This document shows positions 35,862 through 47,719 of a stretch of 64,000 nucleotides of DNA, piece after piece. Positions within the stretch are counted from its first letter, which is position 1, and every line of letters starts with the position of its first letter. This stretch comes from Sphagnum magellanicum (taxonomy: Eukaryota > Streptophyta > Sphagnopsida > Sphagnales > Sphagnaceae): NCBI GenBank assembly GCA_021904315.1, contig CM038911.1, positions 2,482,501 to 2,546,500 of the forward strand, in the 5' to 3' direction. Under the pieces are notes generated by a model, which saw only the letters and a list, made by a program, of their open reading frames with translations, did not search any database and was not told where the DNA came from. The position numbers and the translations under genes were made by a program.

Positions 35862-35905
35862 TCGACACGTCATATGCCACGTCTGCAGTAAACACAACCA
35901 CGTGG
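35862..35905 (+). promoter_or_regulatory. Cluster of ACGT elements with a G-box upstream of ferritin
   Basis: Three ACGT cores lie within 44 bp: GACACGTC (35864-35871), GCCACGTC (35877-35884) and the palindromic G-box CCACGTGG (35898-35905). They lie about 340-385 bp upstream of the ferritin ATG. In plants, bZIP and bHLH factors bind such elements in light, ABA and iron responses. I did not find a clear copy of the described ferritin iron-dependent element. Confidence 0.5.
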
Positions 35906-36246
35906 ATTATGTGTACATCGAATCGTACTCCGTACATTCTGGGGGTATATTGTATGTATTCAACAAGTACGTACTTGTGTATTTCGTTTGGGATATGGCG
36001 ATGCGTTCGCGGAGCGGAGGAAGAAGACGAAGAGCGCGCGCATGTATTTTGCGCCTTTTGTTTAAGTCCTTTCTGTTGTTTTCTGTCAGCTCTGGAGCAG
36101 CGGCTTTACAGATATGAAACTGCGAATTCTTTTCTTATGTTCTTGATTTTTGGTTTAGAAACTAACGAGTGTTTTTCCTCTGTTGAATCCGTGAGAAAAG
36201 ATCAAGCAAATCGACGCACAATTGACGAAACAAAGGTCGACACAAC

Positions 36247-38829
36247 ATGCAGACGATGCAGTCAATGGTCACACCACGGATAGCGGCCGCCGCTCATCTC
36301 GTCTCCGGTAATTCGCTTGCCTCCATGTCCGTCTACGAGCAACTCGATGGCAGTGGAAGAAGTTTCCAAGGGCGATCAGCGGTACTTGTGAGACCAATTG
36401 CGACTTCGGGATCGCGATCTAGAAAGCCAGCAGGTAAGCAAATCATCTCGGCCGGTGTAATAGTTAGAGCATCAGCAGCACAAACAGGAGCGCCGCAACC
36501 GGCCGGAGAAGCAGCAGACAGCAAAGCTCGCACAGGCGTCGTGTTTGAGCCGTTTTCAGAAGTACAGAACCAATTGACGCAGGTGTCTTCTGCGTACACT
36601 GAGTCTCTTGCTCGCCAGCACTTCTCGCCTTCCTCTGAAGCGGCCATCAACGACCAGATCAAGTGCGTATACAATTCTTTCTACCATTGCATGATCTTCT
36701 CACTACCTGAAGAAGACCGAGCGTAGAATATTATAACCGAGACTATCTAGACTTCCATCACAAAGAATTTTTCCATGTTGCATGAAGAGGAAGGAATAGA
36801 TTGGTCGTGACTCGTCTGCCTGGTTTGAATCGGTGATGATTGTGCAGTGTGGAATACAATGTCTCTTACGTCTACCATGCTCTCTTTGCGTACTTCGACA
36901 GGGACAACGTCGGTCTTCCAGGATTTGCGGAGTATGTTTCTTCAAGCGCTGCTTATATATCTTATCGAAGTTTGTCACGTTCTGTGGGGGGAATTCTAAG
37001 CATGCAATGTACTATGCTGATGTTTCTGAGCACATTGCTCTGCACAGGTACTTCAGGGATGCAAGCGATGAGAAGCGAGAACGAGCTGAGACGCTCATGA
37101 GATATCAGGTAGGTAAAATTGTTCTCGTGAGAAATACAATGCGTTCTTGTGACGAGCGATTGCGCATTAGCATTTTGTTTTCCATTGCAACTGCCGATGA
37201 ACATGACACCGGGCTGCGTTTCTTTTTGCTGTGCTGCCGACGACATGTACAAACAGAATAAACGTGGCGGTAGAGTGAAATTGCAAAGCATTATGATGCC
37301 ACTCATGGAATTTGATCATCCTGAGAAAGGAGATGCTCTCTACTGTAAGTGAGCCCTGTGTGCTTTTGCATGCGAATTTCAGATCACTAGGGTTCCACTG
37401 TTTTTCGACTTTGTGAAGAGCTCCATTGCTCCTTCATTGAACCTTGCATGTATGGATAATCTGTTGTCACTTGTGGGCAAGAGGCTATTGCACCTATTCT
37501 GTACTCAGGTTCCTACCCACTTTCATTGTTAGGGTAACATCTCTCTCTTGTTTCCAGCTATGGAACTTGTTCTTGGGCTGGAGAAGGTAACCAATGAAAA
37601 ACTGCTCTCACTTCACCAGGTACAAAATGTCACCTTTAATCATGTATCTTCTGTGGACTTGGTAGCATGAAAGATGTCCCAGGTGATGGACATGTGCCAT
37701 TTCACCAGACATGCTATCTGAATGGAATCACCATATCTTAATTGCAGCGCGTGTGTCCAGAAGCTGACCTGCTAGACTTCAAAAGCAGCAAACAATTTGT
37801 TTGTCTTGAGCAGGTTGCAGCAGATAATGATGACCCTGAGATGTCTCACTTCATCGAAGCTAAATTCCTTACTGACCAGGTACTTTAGAGTCTCTAAAGA
37901 TTTCTATAAAGAAGTTGTCGCCACTGAATCTGCATGTCGTTTAGAATTTAGAACATGCTATTGAAGAATTGTTGGCAAAGATGCATGGAATTTCTGCAGC
38001 TGTCTTGATAAATTACATCACTCTTTAATTCATATTGCAACTTGAATCTTACCTTCCATTGGAGTCTATATTCATAGCTTGCAGACTTCACAGATCCAGT
38101 TTAGGTTTTAAGCTTTCAGGTACAGTATTTGCACATTATGGTCACTGCATTTCTGTAGACTCAATACCTGAGTGAACACTTGCATAAGGCAAATTATGAA
38201 TGCTCAAAGAGTCTTCATGTGCACCAGTGATCTGGTATCTCTAAGTCAATGTCTGCAGTTGGCTGATTTCCATGACTATGGGAGTTGTGTGTCTCCTTTG
38301 CAGGTGGAGACAATCAAGCAAGTATCCCAATATGTGTCCCAACTGCGGCGAGTGGGTAAAGGGCATGGTAAGTCATAACAATCATCTCACCTGAGGGCAG
38401 AGGCCAGTTATCATCATCTTCAGGTTTGAGCATTTATTTAGTTAAAATAGTATTTGTAAAGATATAGATTCTAAGTTCAGAGGTTGCTCCCCTCACTGAC
38501 CTCATGACCACATACCATTTCTTGAAACATATATGTAGAAGTTTCTACTTCAAGTAGTTTCCATGGGCCTCTTTTGTGTGCTATTGGAACTTGGAAGAGT
38601 CTTCTGCTGAAGTTGTCAACCCACAAAATTCTATGAGAATGATGGTCGGGTACAGGGGACTTCAACATGGTTGTTCAGTGTACAGTTTGTGTTTCTGTAC
38701 CAAATGTGAATGCACTCACATTCAGTGGCTTCTGTGTACACTCAATGGTGTTCATGATGTTGGCTGGGGGTGTCTACAGGTGTCTATCACTTTGATCTTC
38801 AACTTCAGGGAGAGGAGTTCAGTGATTGA
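36247..38829 (+). CDS. FER: Plastid ferritin, 8 exons, 296 aa, with altered ferroxidase centre
   Basis: Exons: 36247-36662, 36848-36931, 37048-37108, 37257-37344, 37558-37619, 37814-37879, 38304-38367 and 38780-38829. All introns are GT-AG and the frame is continuous to the TGA at 38827-38829. Residues 1 to about 90 form a Ser/Ala/Arg-rich plastid transit peptide. [11 protein letters not shown] (97-107) is the plant extension peptide. The four-helix core follows: [77 protein letters not shown] and [14 protein letters not shown]. Ferritin forms 24-mer shells that store iron as a mineral. Ferroxidase residues matching human H-chain E27, Y34, E107 and Q141 are present (E141, Y148, E225, Q259). 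The E62 and H65 positions are K176 and R179, so oxidation of Fe(II) may be impaired. No stop or frameshift is present. Confidence 0.95.
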
Positions 38830-41800
38830 TGGAAGCCAACTCAGAGATTTGTCAGTTGGAAATGTTAATCCAATCCTGAGCACACCAACTAAGACATTTC
38901 TCAGAATGTTAATATCTTATCTTGAGCAGTATGTCCATGCAAAAAATGGCCATTCAGTCTTTTCCTTGTTCTGTACAAACTGTCAATTTTGTGGCTATAG
39001 GATGTGCAGCAGAGCACAAGTTGAGAAAACTTCTTTGCAATTTTGGATGTAGTCTACATGTATTTTCAGGGATAGAAATGTCCTACTCTAATCCGATTGT
39101 GTATGAATGGAATTTGCTTTGCACATTATAGTGAATGAGTCTAAAGTTGAAAACAAGGACCTAGTTTAGCTCTGCATGCACATCTTGGATTTCATTGCTT
39201 GTCCAGAATAACAAATCCAACATTGATGAAAATCTTGAAAATGGTAGACACAGCCTCAGGCGTGCAGGGCTAGCACTATGGTTCTGTAAAATGTTGAAAG
39301 TGAACTGCAGAGCTGCTTCAATACTATGAGGTAGAGTGCTCTGTTACTCATTACACTTAAAAGATGTGCTTTGTATCCTACTTTGAATTCAATGCTTAGA
39401 AGCAGAGAACTTGCTGCTGCTGGATCTGTGTAAATCCCCTATATGGAATGATAGAAAGGTAGTGAAGCACTAATAAAATCAAAGAGTTCATTGACAAAAG
39501 GCTTATTCATGGCTGACAGAGGTTCTTGAACATCCCTACAACAATGAAAAAACCTGATCTGCCCCCTGCTCTAAGTTGTCTTCTGCCCCTGCATCGATTT
39601 GTTTCACAGCTTTCAGACAACTCTGGATCATGCGTTTCCCTCAGCAACTTCAGTTACTCTGGAATATATCATGAGCAGTTATTCTGTGGACACAGAGCTG
39701 AAGTTGGAGTGGTGGATCATAAGTAGATGCAAATTGTGACAGATACTTCTAAACAAGGGTAAAAAGTCTTCTTTTTGTCCTAAGTCTTTTGAAAGGCCAT
39801 TTTTGCAGCATTTTAATACACCCTCTTTAGTTTAAATATTGAAGTACATCCCCATTTCTCATGGACCTTAGCTCAGAACCAATCCTTGAGCAATATATGA
39901 CAGAGTCAGACAGATGCAGTTTCCTGTAATAATGTGTTAACCTAAACGATACATGGATACATTTGTGCTCTTGTTCACCTAGATCCTCTTCACTATGGTA
40001 TGGCCATATTTTAGCTCTTCATTATCCAGAGATAGACAATAGCTCCTTTTCTAAACATTATGGGTGGGTACTTCTGGGATGCATTATGGTTAGGACTGCA
40101 AGTGCAGTTTTCCCTTTTACAATTACCCCATTACCCTTGCTAGATACAACACCCTCCAGCCAAGAGGCGATGATGTACGTACAGATGGATTCCCAAGCTG
40201 ATAGATAACTGATTGATCATCTGTGAACAATAGAACAATAGATGGGGCACCACTAGTTAAAGGGTAGTTTAGATCAGAATAATTCAAAATGTTAAGGACC
40301 AGCAGACAGCAAATGGCATTGATCTTGATTCTAGGTATACTAACTTGCCTTCATTGTATTCCCAGGACTCCAGCCGCTGGGAGATACTGACATGACACCA
40401 GTTGAGCTCCCCTCCAGGCTCACACTCCTTTTTGCCATTGTGCAAGTACTAGGTAAGCATATTGTATATCTGTATATTCTCCTCACACACATCTAGACCT
40501 CAAGTGACATACACATATAACTCTTGTACCTTGTGAGAGCTGATGTATACATTATTTGCACAGGATCATTGAGATGAAGAACTACCAATTCATTCATGCA
40601 CAATTGGGTTCTGAGTTCCAGAGTGAACCAGCACCCACCAACCAGCACCCACCAGCACTGGATGCCCATTATGACTCAGTCGTGGATGAACCTCAATCCA
40701 TGTATATAATAGGATCCTCAATAGGTTAATATGTGGTTTCACCTCGGTAACCCCTTGTGTCAGAATTAATGTGTATATATAGGTAGGAAAATAGGTGAAT
40801 ACTAGGTGAGTAGATGGTTCATACATAGGTAAGGGCTATCTTTTATACCTACCTACTAACCACCATGGTTAGCTAAGGAACTGGAACCTAACAGAAAACT
40901 GTTTCCTGACCTCCTACCATCCATCCTTCATTGCGCACTGGAGGGTGCCGGTGCACTATGGCGGGTTCTGAGATATACTCTGAAAGGGGGAATGCGGCCT
41001 CAAGAGCACACACCCATCCTAATGTATATACAGTTGTTTCCATGGCAGTAGACTCAAGGATTCCTTTTCATCTGTCCTGATGTATTTTGTGTTTACCTAC
41101 AGGCTCCCTGTGCTTGGACAGTTTAGGGAGGCAGTGCCATACCTTGAAGATGCGTTGAAGCAGAGAGTTCTAGTGTACACTGTGTGGCTACTTCCTTTTC
41201 CTGCTAAATTAAATCTCAAAATTACGATGGATGACTAGGTCAATGGATGGTTGTGATGATGAATATCAGTTTGAGGGACCCTGTGAGACTTAGGTCTTCG
41301 TTTGAGGGACCCAGTGAGAGACAAATTGTTTGGTAAGAACATGGAACCCTAACTATGGGGTCCATGCATGACTCCAGAGGGTTCAAAAGCCGGGTTCCCA
41401 ATTGAGGACCAAGCCCTATTTGATCAGAGAACTAAGTATTTATTGAAGGTCAAGAAACTAACTGAAAATGATGGAGCTCGGTTTGACCATGAGTGTCACT
41501 GTGAAGTGGTCAATGGGAGCAGCAGCAATTCCATTTTCATGTGGATTGCAACTTACAGGGGGAGGAGCGGCATGGGGTCTTGCGTGGTGGGTGAAAAAGT
41601 GGGTATGGCCACTCTTGGTCCAGCTTTATGCCTCCTGACAGACTCGTAAGGGAAATACTTGCAATTCTCCTTTCCTTTTTTCCAAATTAGTTCGCTGCAA
41701 GTAAAATGGTCTGATGTTGAAAGTTAGAGACCTGTTAGGACTGTACTTTTTTCTTAAAAGAAGAGAAAAAAATATAAGTTGAGCCTTTTGTCAGGAAGGA

Positions 41801-42076
41801 AGAAGAAGACTTGGTGATCACCGCACAAAGAGCTGCATAAGTTATCTTGGTAGTGGTCACCATTCTTCCTACAAAAAGACAAAATGCAGGGCACACCCCG
41901 CCAATGTTGCTGAAGAGACAGAGTCTTAGAACATTTTGCAGGACACATTGGGTCCACATGAAAAATATCCCAATGGACCCAGTGTTTCTGGAACATAATT
42001 TGTTTTGTAGTGGGGCAGTTACTGCAATGTGGCGTTTCTTTTGGTTGTTTCCTCTATTTTTGTCTGCTTTTTTTAA
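38830..42076. other. Gene-poor stretch after ferritin, no gene supported
   Basis: Composition stays gene-like but no continuous frame is convincing. Exon-like islands occur near 40378-40455 (after CCCAG, before GTAAGC; reads VELPSRLTLLFAIVQVL) and near 41102-41170 (after CTACAG; reads LPVLGQFREAVPYLEDALKQ, TPR-like). Joining the first island to its next acceptor gives a stop. The 93-codon frame at 41368-41649 has no motif. Confidence 0.35.
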
Positions 42077-42350
42077 TCAGTTACAACAGAATCCAGGAGA
42101 CTTACTCCTCTGTGACTTACTGAGATCAGCAGTCTGTGTGAGTCTGGATTCTGAAAAGAAAGCAGCAGCAGGTGCATGCAGCGTGGGAGCTGAAATGATG
42201 ACATGTGATGTAATGCACATGTGGTGCTGTGATGCAGATGACAAAATGAGAAAAGACACACCACGGAAAAGGGAAAAGGATTATAGTCATCGGATTAAAG
42301 GAGTTCGGAAATACTTGAAAAGTATCTCATCAAGAAGACCGGAGTGTTAA
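42077..42350 (+). other. Candidate 3'-terminal exon of an unrecognised gene
   Basis: A strong polypyrimidine tract ending TTTTTTTAATCAG precedes an open stretch that runs to the TAA at 42348. The product would be Cys- and Met-rich in the middle (MMTCDVMHMWCCDADDKM) with a very basic tail (RKREKDYSHRIKGVRKYLK, then SRRPEC). I do not recognise it and cannot find upstream exons with confidence. It may be chance. Confidence 0.25.
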
Positions 42351-44654
42351 CTCATCATGCCTATGGCAGTCTGCAGAGGTCAGTTACTTTCAGAGTTTGG
42401 GCTTAACTTAACTCTTAAAGAGTCTTAAGTCCTTTCTACACCCATTTCACCTTTATTCAAATCTGGTCTGATCTACTCACCCATGAGTAGGATTACACAA
42501 ACCAAGAGTTAGATCCAGCTTTTACACCAGTGCTTTTTTTTGTTCCAATTTCGTGATATTGCTAAAGTGACAATCATCCATAAGAATATTTAGCCAAATT
42601 TGGCAATATTCAAAATATTAAAGTAAACAACCTTAAGCACCCTCTAATGTTGCAAGCAGTCATGGCGAATTTCAGCAAAAAAAAATTCAAGAATCAGAGG
42701 ATTTTTAATGAAATATTGTTTTCTCAAAACATTTTTTGCAAAATGAAAAAAATCCAGGGAAAAAAAAAACCACTAGTTTACACACTCCAAAATCCTTGCT
42801 AAAAAATTCCCCCAAGATCAAACAAGAGATGATGAAAAAATGAAGCTACATTGAACTCATGCGGTCCTTTTAGCCAAAATTAAGCAAAGGGAAGATCAAA
42901 TGGCAAAAGCTAGATTGAACTCATAGGGGTCTGGCAAGGTACTACTTGAGGGTGAGTGTGGAGCTTCACTGGCCAAAAAGAACTTCTGACATGACATGAA
43001 TGCATGCATCCTATTATGGCACTCACAATGACCAAGTTAGACATACCTTATATCCAATTCAGGTTATATCGGATTCAGGTCAAAGTGCAATCCATCAAGT
43101 AAGAATGAAGCCTTGCAACTTTGCCCTTTGAAATCTGAATGTGAATGCAAGGAACCTTGAAAAGGAGCAAACATCATGAAAAGGAAACTAGGTTGATTTA
43201 GGTTGATCGCAATGGTAGAGCTCCACTAAGTTGATTTAGGTTGATCACAATGGTAGAACTCCTAGGCCAACACATGAATGAGTTTAGATAGTTAGCTCAC
43301 TCCCACTGCCTTCCAATCCCCACCACCTTCATTGGAGCACTCATGAATTGGAGATGCCGGGTTCCGTAGTTGGATGTCCCATGCATGCATGTAATTGATC
43401 AAAACCCCATAGGAAATCTACATGGCAAAGGCTCAATCAACTAGTCATCTAACAACTCTTACAAAGCCCCATACAACCAAAAATAAAAATCACAATATTT
43501 AAATTTTCATCGTCGTCTACGGTGATTTATTTTTCTGGGAAATTTTTTACAATTTATGGACCTGACAAATCTGATTTCAGCCTATATGAAAAAAGATTTT
43601 TTTAATGAAAAAAAGACCAAAATACAAATTGCTAGATTCCTATGATAGGTTCCAGTAGCTAGCCAACAGTATAGAACCATGCTCAAATTGTTTTACTTTC
43701 ATATCTTGTTTATGGTCGAATTTGGCTAAATCTTATTGTGGGTCATATTCATTTCAGCTGCATCACAAATTTGAGGGAAAAAAAACAATGATCCACACCC
43801 ATTCAATGTTCCCCAAAAAAGTCATTTTGGCTTATCAAGCATCTATTGATCAGGATTTTTTTCCAATTTTTTGATCTTGAGAAATTGGCGAAATTTACTT
43901 TTAAATTAGCAAAATGGGTCAAATTTACCCTAGGCAAAACAAAGTTTTCCTTAAAAAATTTGATCCAAAAAGCAACAATTTTTTGGCAATTCAATCTGCT
44001 GATAGGGATCAAATTGTGACCTTTTGAAGACCAAATGGTCAAAGGTGGGGAGCATCCGTGACTTCAGAAGTCTACCTATCAAGAATTCAGCACAAAATGG
44101 AAGACTGGCTGGCTGGTGGTCTGAGATTCAAAACCTCAGGTTCAGGTGAGCACTGGGGTCTGAGACTGAACAGAACCTGATGGAAATGACCAAATGGAGA
44201 GAGAGGGCAGGTTTCAGGTTTCAGAGTGACTTGGTACCAGGGACAAGGTTATGGGAATATCGAAAGGGCCATACTTTTACAATACCCCTTGGTTATGGAA
44301 ATATTCTATAAGCCCAGGACATATTCCCTTAGCATCGGGCAAAGGAAAAATTTAATCTCAGAGCCCACAAAGCCCGCGATATTTGATTTCATGCAAGGGG
44401 CTTTTCACTCCAAAGGGGTTTTCATTTTGAGCATGGGGGTTTTCAACTCCAACCACACTTGCAATCAAAAACTTGAAATTGGGTGTGAATGCCCTTGAAT
44501 ATTTTTATATAATTTTATTTTTTTTAATATGGCCAATTTGCACAGAATTCATACCTCATACTTGGATTCACATGAAACTGCTTGGGGCCTGGAAAGGTTC
44601 ACATGCTACCAGGGCCCTCCTAGAGCACTTCTCAGCACTAAATGATTGTTTCTC
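42351..44654. other. Intergenic sequence, no gene seen
   Basis: I see short frames only. A 38-bp tandem duplication is listed separately. A phrase at about 43105-43155 (AAGTAAGAATGAAGCC, then GAATGTGAATGCAAGGAACC) recurs at about 45120-45178, so both lie in copies of a dispersed repeat. Confidence 0.5.
43192..43267. repeat. 38-bp tandem duplication
   Basis: GTTGATTTAGGTTGATCGCA with its following GGTAGAGCTCC at 43192-43229 is repeated with few changes at 43230-43267. Confidence 0.8.
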
Positions 44655-44890
44655 ATTGGCCAACTACAATGATTGACCCAGGTGGTGAGAGTTAAACAGT
44701 CTCTCACTTGGTAGAGTCCATCTTTTCAGCTTCATGGGTGTGGATGGGGGAGAAACTAAGAGTGCACACTGAATGTGCTACATACTCATAGAAGGCTGCT
44801 CTTGGCCATGCTCTAAAATTATGACCTAAAATTATGACCTTTTTACATATTCTGGAAGAGGTGGTGGATTCAAATGACTTTGTTGTGACT
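44655..44890. repeat. Dispersed repeat family B, copy 1
   Basis: Starting TTGGCCAACTACAATGATTG, this block aligns by eye with 58838-59040: a TTGGCCAA start, a tRNA A-box-like phrase, AGTCCATCTTTTCA (AAATCCATTTTTTCATG in the other copy), TTCATGGGTG, and ATTATGACCTTTTT near the end. The copy at 58838 reads TTAGCTTAGTTGG at the A-box position. No B-box follows at tRNA spacing, so a simple tRNA-derived SINE is not proven. Confidence 0.6.
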
Positions 44891-45430
44891 GAAAGTTTGG
44901 ACATCAGACCTCATTAACCCAGGCACTGCCATCCTCATTAACAATGCTGATAAAGTTCTATGTTTTTTTGTAACGTTTTTTGCCCTGTTCTCTGAAATGT
45001 AGGTGACAAAGACGAGCTGGGGTTCATCAACAACTTGCACTTTCCAGCACGCTGTGTAAAGTACTAGCCATCTGGTTCCTGTGTTGCAAGGCAAAACAAT
45101 TTGGGTCAAAATGTGCTTCTTCAAGTAAGAATGAAGCCTTTGCAAGTTTGCAGTTTGGAATGTGAATACAAGGAACTATGTACTAACAATAGAATTGCAA
45201 ATAAAAACTGCACAGATCAACATAGTGATATGCTCATAGTAGTCACACTATCAAAGAAGGATGACTTGAAAGTTCAACAAGCACGTAAGATTGCATATAT
45301 TTTCATCTTTGGACGATGGATGTTTTGTAACAATGGTGATGGGGGGCCAATGTGGTTGAATGCCCTTCATACAAGGTCTCTAACTCTAAACAATCACATT
45401 TTGTTTCTAGTAGTCAATAATGGCTTTTGA

Positions 45431-47509
45431 TTATAACTAAGTTGGTTATTATGTGTCATACCTAGCATGCCGCCTAGAGAAGATTTGAATCATTCGCAAG
45501 CTGGTCATGAATGAATTTAATGGATATTTTGTGTAGCATGTTTCCTTTGTGTTTGTCTATTCATCCATTTTACAATGTAAACTTAGAATTATTTCAGGTT
45601 TGGTCATTCCCAAGTTGTATTGTGATTTTCATACCAAAGGTTAATCCAATTGATGATCTTAATGATGTTTTCATTTTAACCTTTAATTGAAATTTGACCA
45701 AAATAATCTCAAGTGGAAGCAAAGGGCTCTAATCACATATCACATTACTCTTCAACATTCACGTAAAATGTGGAAATTTTAAAATTTTGACTTGGCAAAG
45801 TTGTTGAAGACTTCAAGTTGAATATTTTGGTTAAAAAATTTGGAAGTCGATTGAGGAATGAAAAATCCTCACTTATTGAAAGTGCAAGTCTAGTAGTTAT
45901 GGGCAACTTCCAAATTTTCACATTTTTGAAAATTTTGACCAAGCCATCATGCTTCATGATGCTAAAAATTCTAGAAATGGAAGGCATTCATATGAGATTG
46001 GTTAAAAAGAAATTGCTCCATTTGCACTTGGGATGAGAGGGAATTGAATAGTCAAAGATGCACATCTAATGGGTATGTACACAAAATCAAAGAAGATAAC
46101 CTTTTGTCACAAGGTCGGGGTATTTTGATTATTCCAAACCACTCCAACATTCCAATATGTCCAAGAGGGGCATTGCAAAACTTGGGACATTAGAGTTGTT
46201 AAACCTTTGTCTCCACCAATCAAACTCAAGCAATTTAAGCACAAAATTGTTTTTCATTCTAGCCACTAAAAACAATCCTCACACAAAATGCCAATCCATT
46301 TCATCAAAACTTGAAATCAACATTGGACAAAAATTTGAATTCCTAAATTAAATATGTCAAACAAAGATGTGACATTTTTATAGAAAAAATATGATATAAA
46401 GGTTAACATATTTCCTTCTTATGATATAATAATGTTAAAAGTTCATCAATATTCTCATATAAGCTTCATCCCATACTAAAAAAGGTTGTGATTTTAAATT
46501 TATAAAATGGATTGTTGGTTCATTAAAAATGTATAACATTGAATAATGGTTGGTTTGTAACCAAATGAGAAACCAATACATAAATCCCAATTGTTTTTCA
46601 ATTTTGGGATTTAGCCCATGTGGCCACTTGTGCATTTGCTTTGGTACTAAAGTGATTAATAGTCATGGGTTGTAGGAGTTGTCATTGGCCCTAGTAATAA
46701 ATGTTGATTCTAAATCTAGCTATTAGTTTAAAGCATGGGATCAAATTTTTGGCTGCCATTATAGTTTTAAAGGTGAAAATATATGTTTAATATGGAATAA
46801 ATTTTAAAGTTTTTTCAACTTTTATGTAAGAGCATTTTTAATTTTTTGTGAAATGTGTTTTTTTTAATTGGAAATGGGCAACTACTTGTGACATGTAATG
46901 GTTATTTTTTAGTGATTAATAAAGACCAAAGTGTAACATGAACTTGCAAAATTCAAGCATATTCAACAAAGCATACAAAATGCAAAAAAATCATATAACT
47001 TTTTCTAAATCAACTCAAAACTTGGCATCTCCAACAACAAAGCATGGAAAGTGAAAACAACACATTCAAAATGGGAAAGTAAACCTAAATAATTAAAATC
47101 AAGATGAACCCCTAAAACTAGCCCTTCTAGTTCAAAAATTGGCCCATCTAGCTTAGCTAACTTGTAATTTGTTAAGTTAGCCAACAAAACAAAAAATAAA
47201 AAATTGTGGGCAAAGGAAAGGACACATAGAATCCAAAACATGGTAGTAGGTGGAAACATGGAAACAAAGGGGTTGTATAATCATCCAACCATGGAATTCA
47301 CCACATATTTGAAAAAAAGTCAACAAGCCTTTACTTATACAAAAAATGGCAATGCACATGCCACATATGCAAGGAAGCTACATGATACTTCCTTAGAACC
47401 TTCAAGGTTCTTCAAGCAACATGCTTATTGCACCTTGAACCTTAGCCTTCATAACAATAGAAGTGAGGTGCAACTTTTGATTACTCAATGCACTCCACAT
47501 AAGCAAGTT
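45431..47509. other. Gene-free AT-rich spacer
   Basis: I see only chance open frames, without motifs. Confidence 0.5.
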
Positions 47510-47710
47510 TTAAATAAGAACAATTAGCCTATTGTGAAATTTTGACTTCATTAAAAAACATATCTCATCTTCCACATTGCCTATTATATGCATCATAACA
47601 TGTTTGGCTAATTTAACACATTCAAAAAAACTAAAAACTAATATTTGGTATGTTATCACAAGGCACCACATCTTGGTTAAAGGACTCAAATCAAAAAGGT
47701 AGTCATGCAT
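47510..47710 (-). pseudogene. hAT transposase relic, C-terminal dimerisation region
   Basis: The 66-codon frame contains CVKLAKHVMMHIIGNVEDEI followed by CFLMKSKFHNRL. The phrase GxVEDExxF, then MKSKxxNRL, is the end of the hAT dimerisation domain in one plant hAT lineage. It differs from the dimerisation sequences at 0.5-1.0 kb and 11 kb, so it comes from another hAT subfamily. The rest of the transposase, expected at higher coordinates on this strand, is not recognisable. Confidence 0.6.
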
Positions 47711-47719
47711 GTTCTTGGA

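Noticed and set aside
40378-40455. Exon-like island considered as the ferritin last exon
   Set aside because: The island at 38780-38829 restores the conserved GHGVYHFD ending in the correct phase, and the 40.4-kb island does not.
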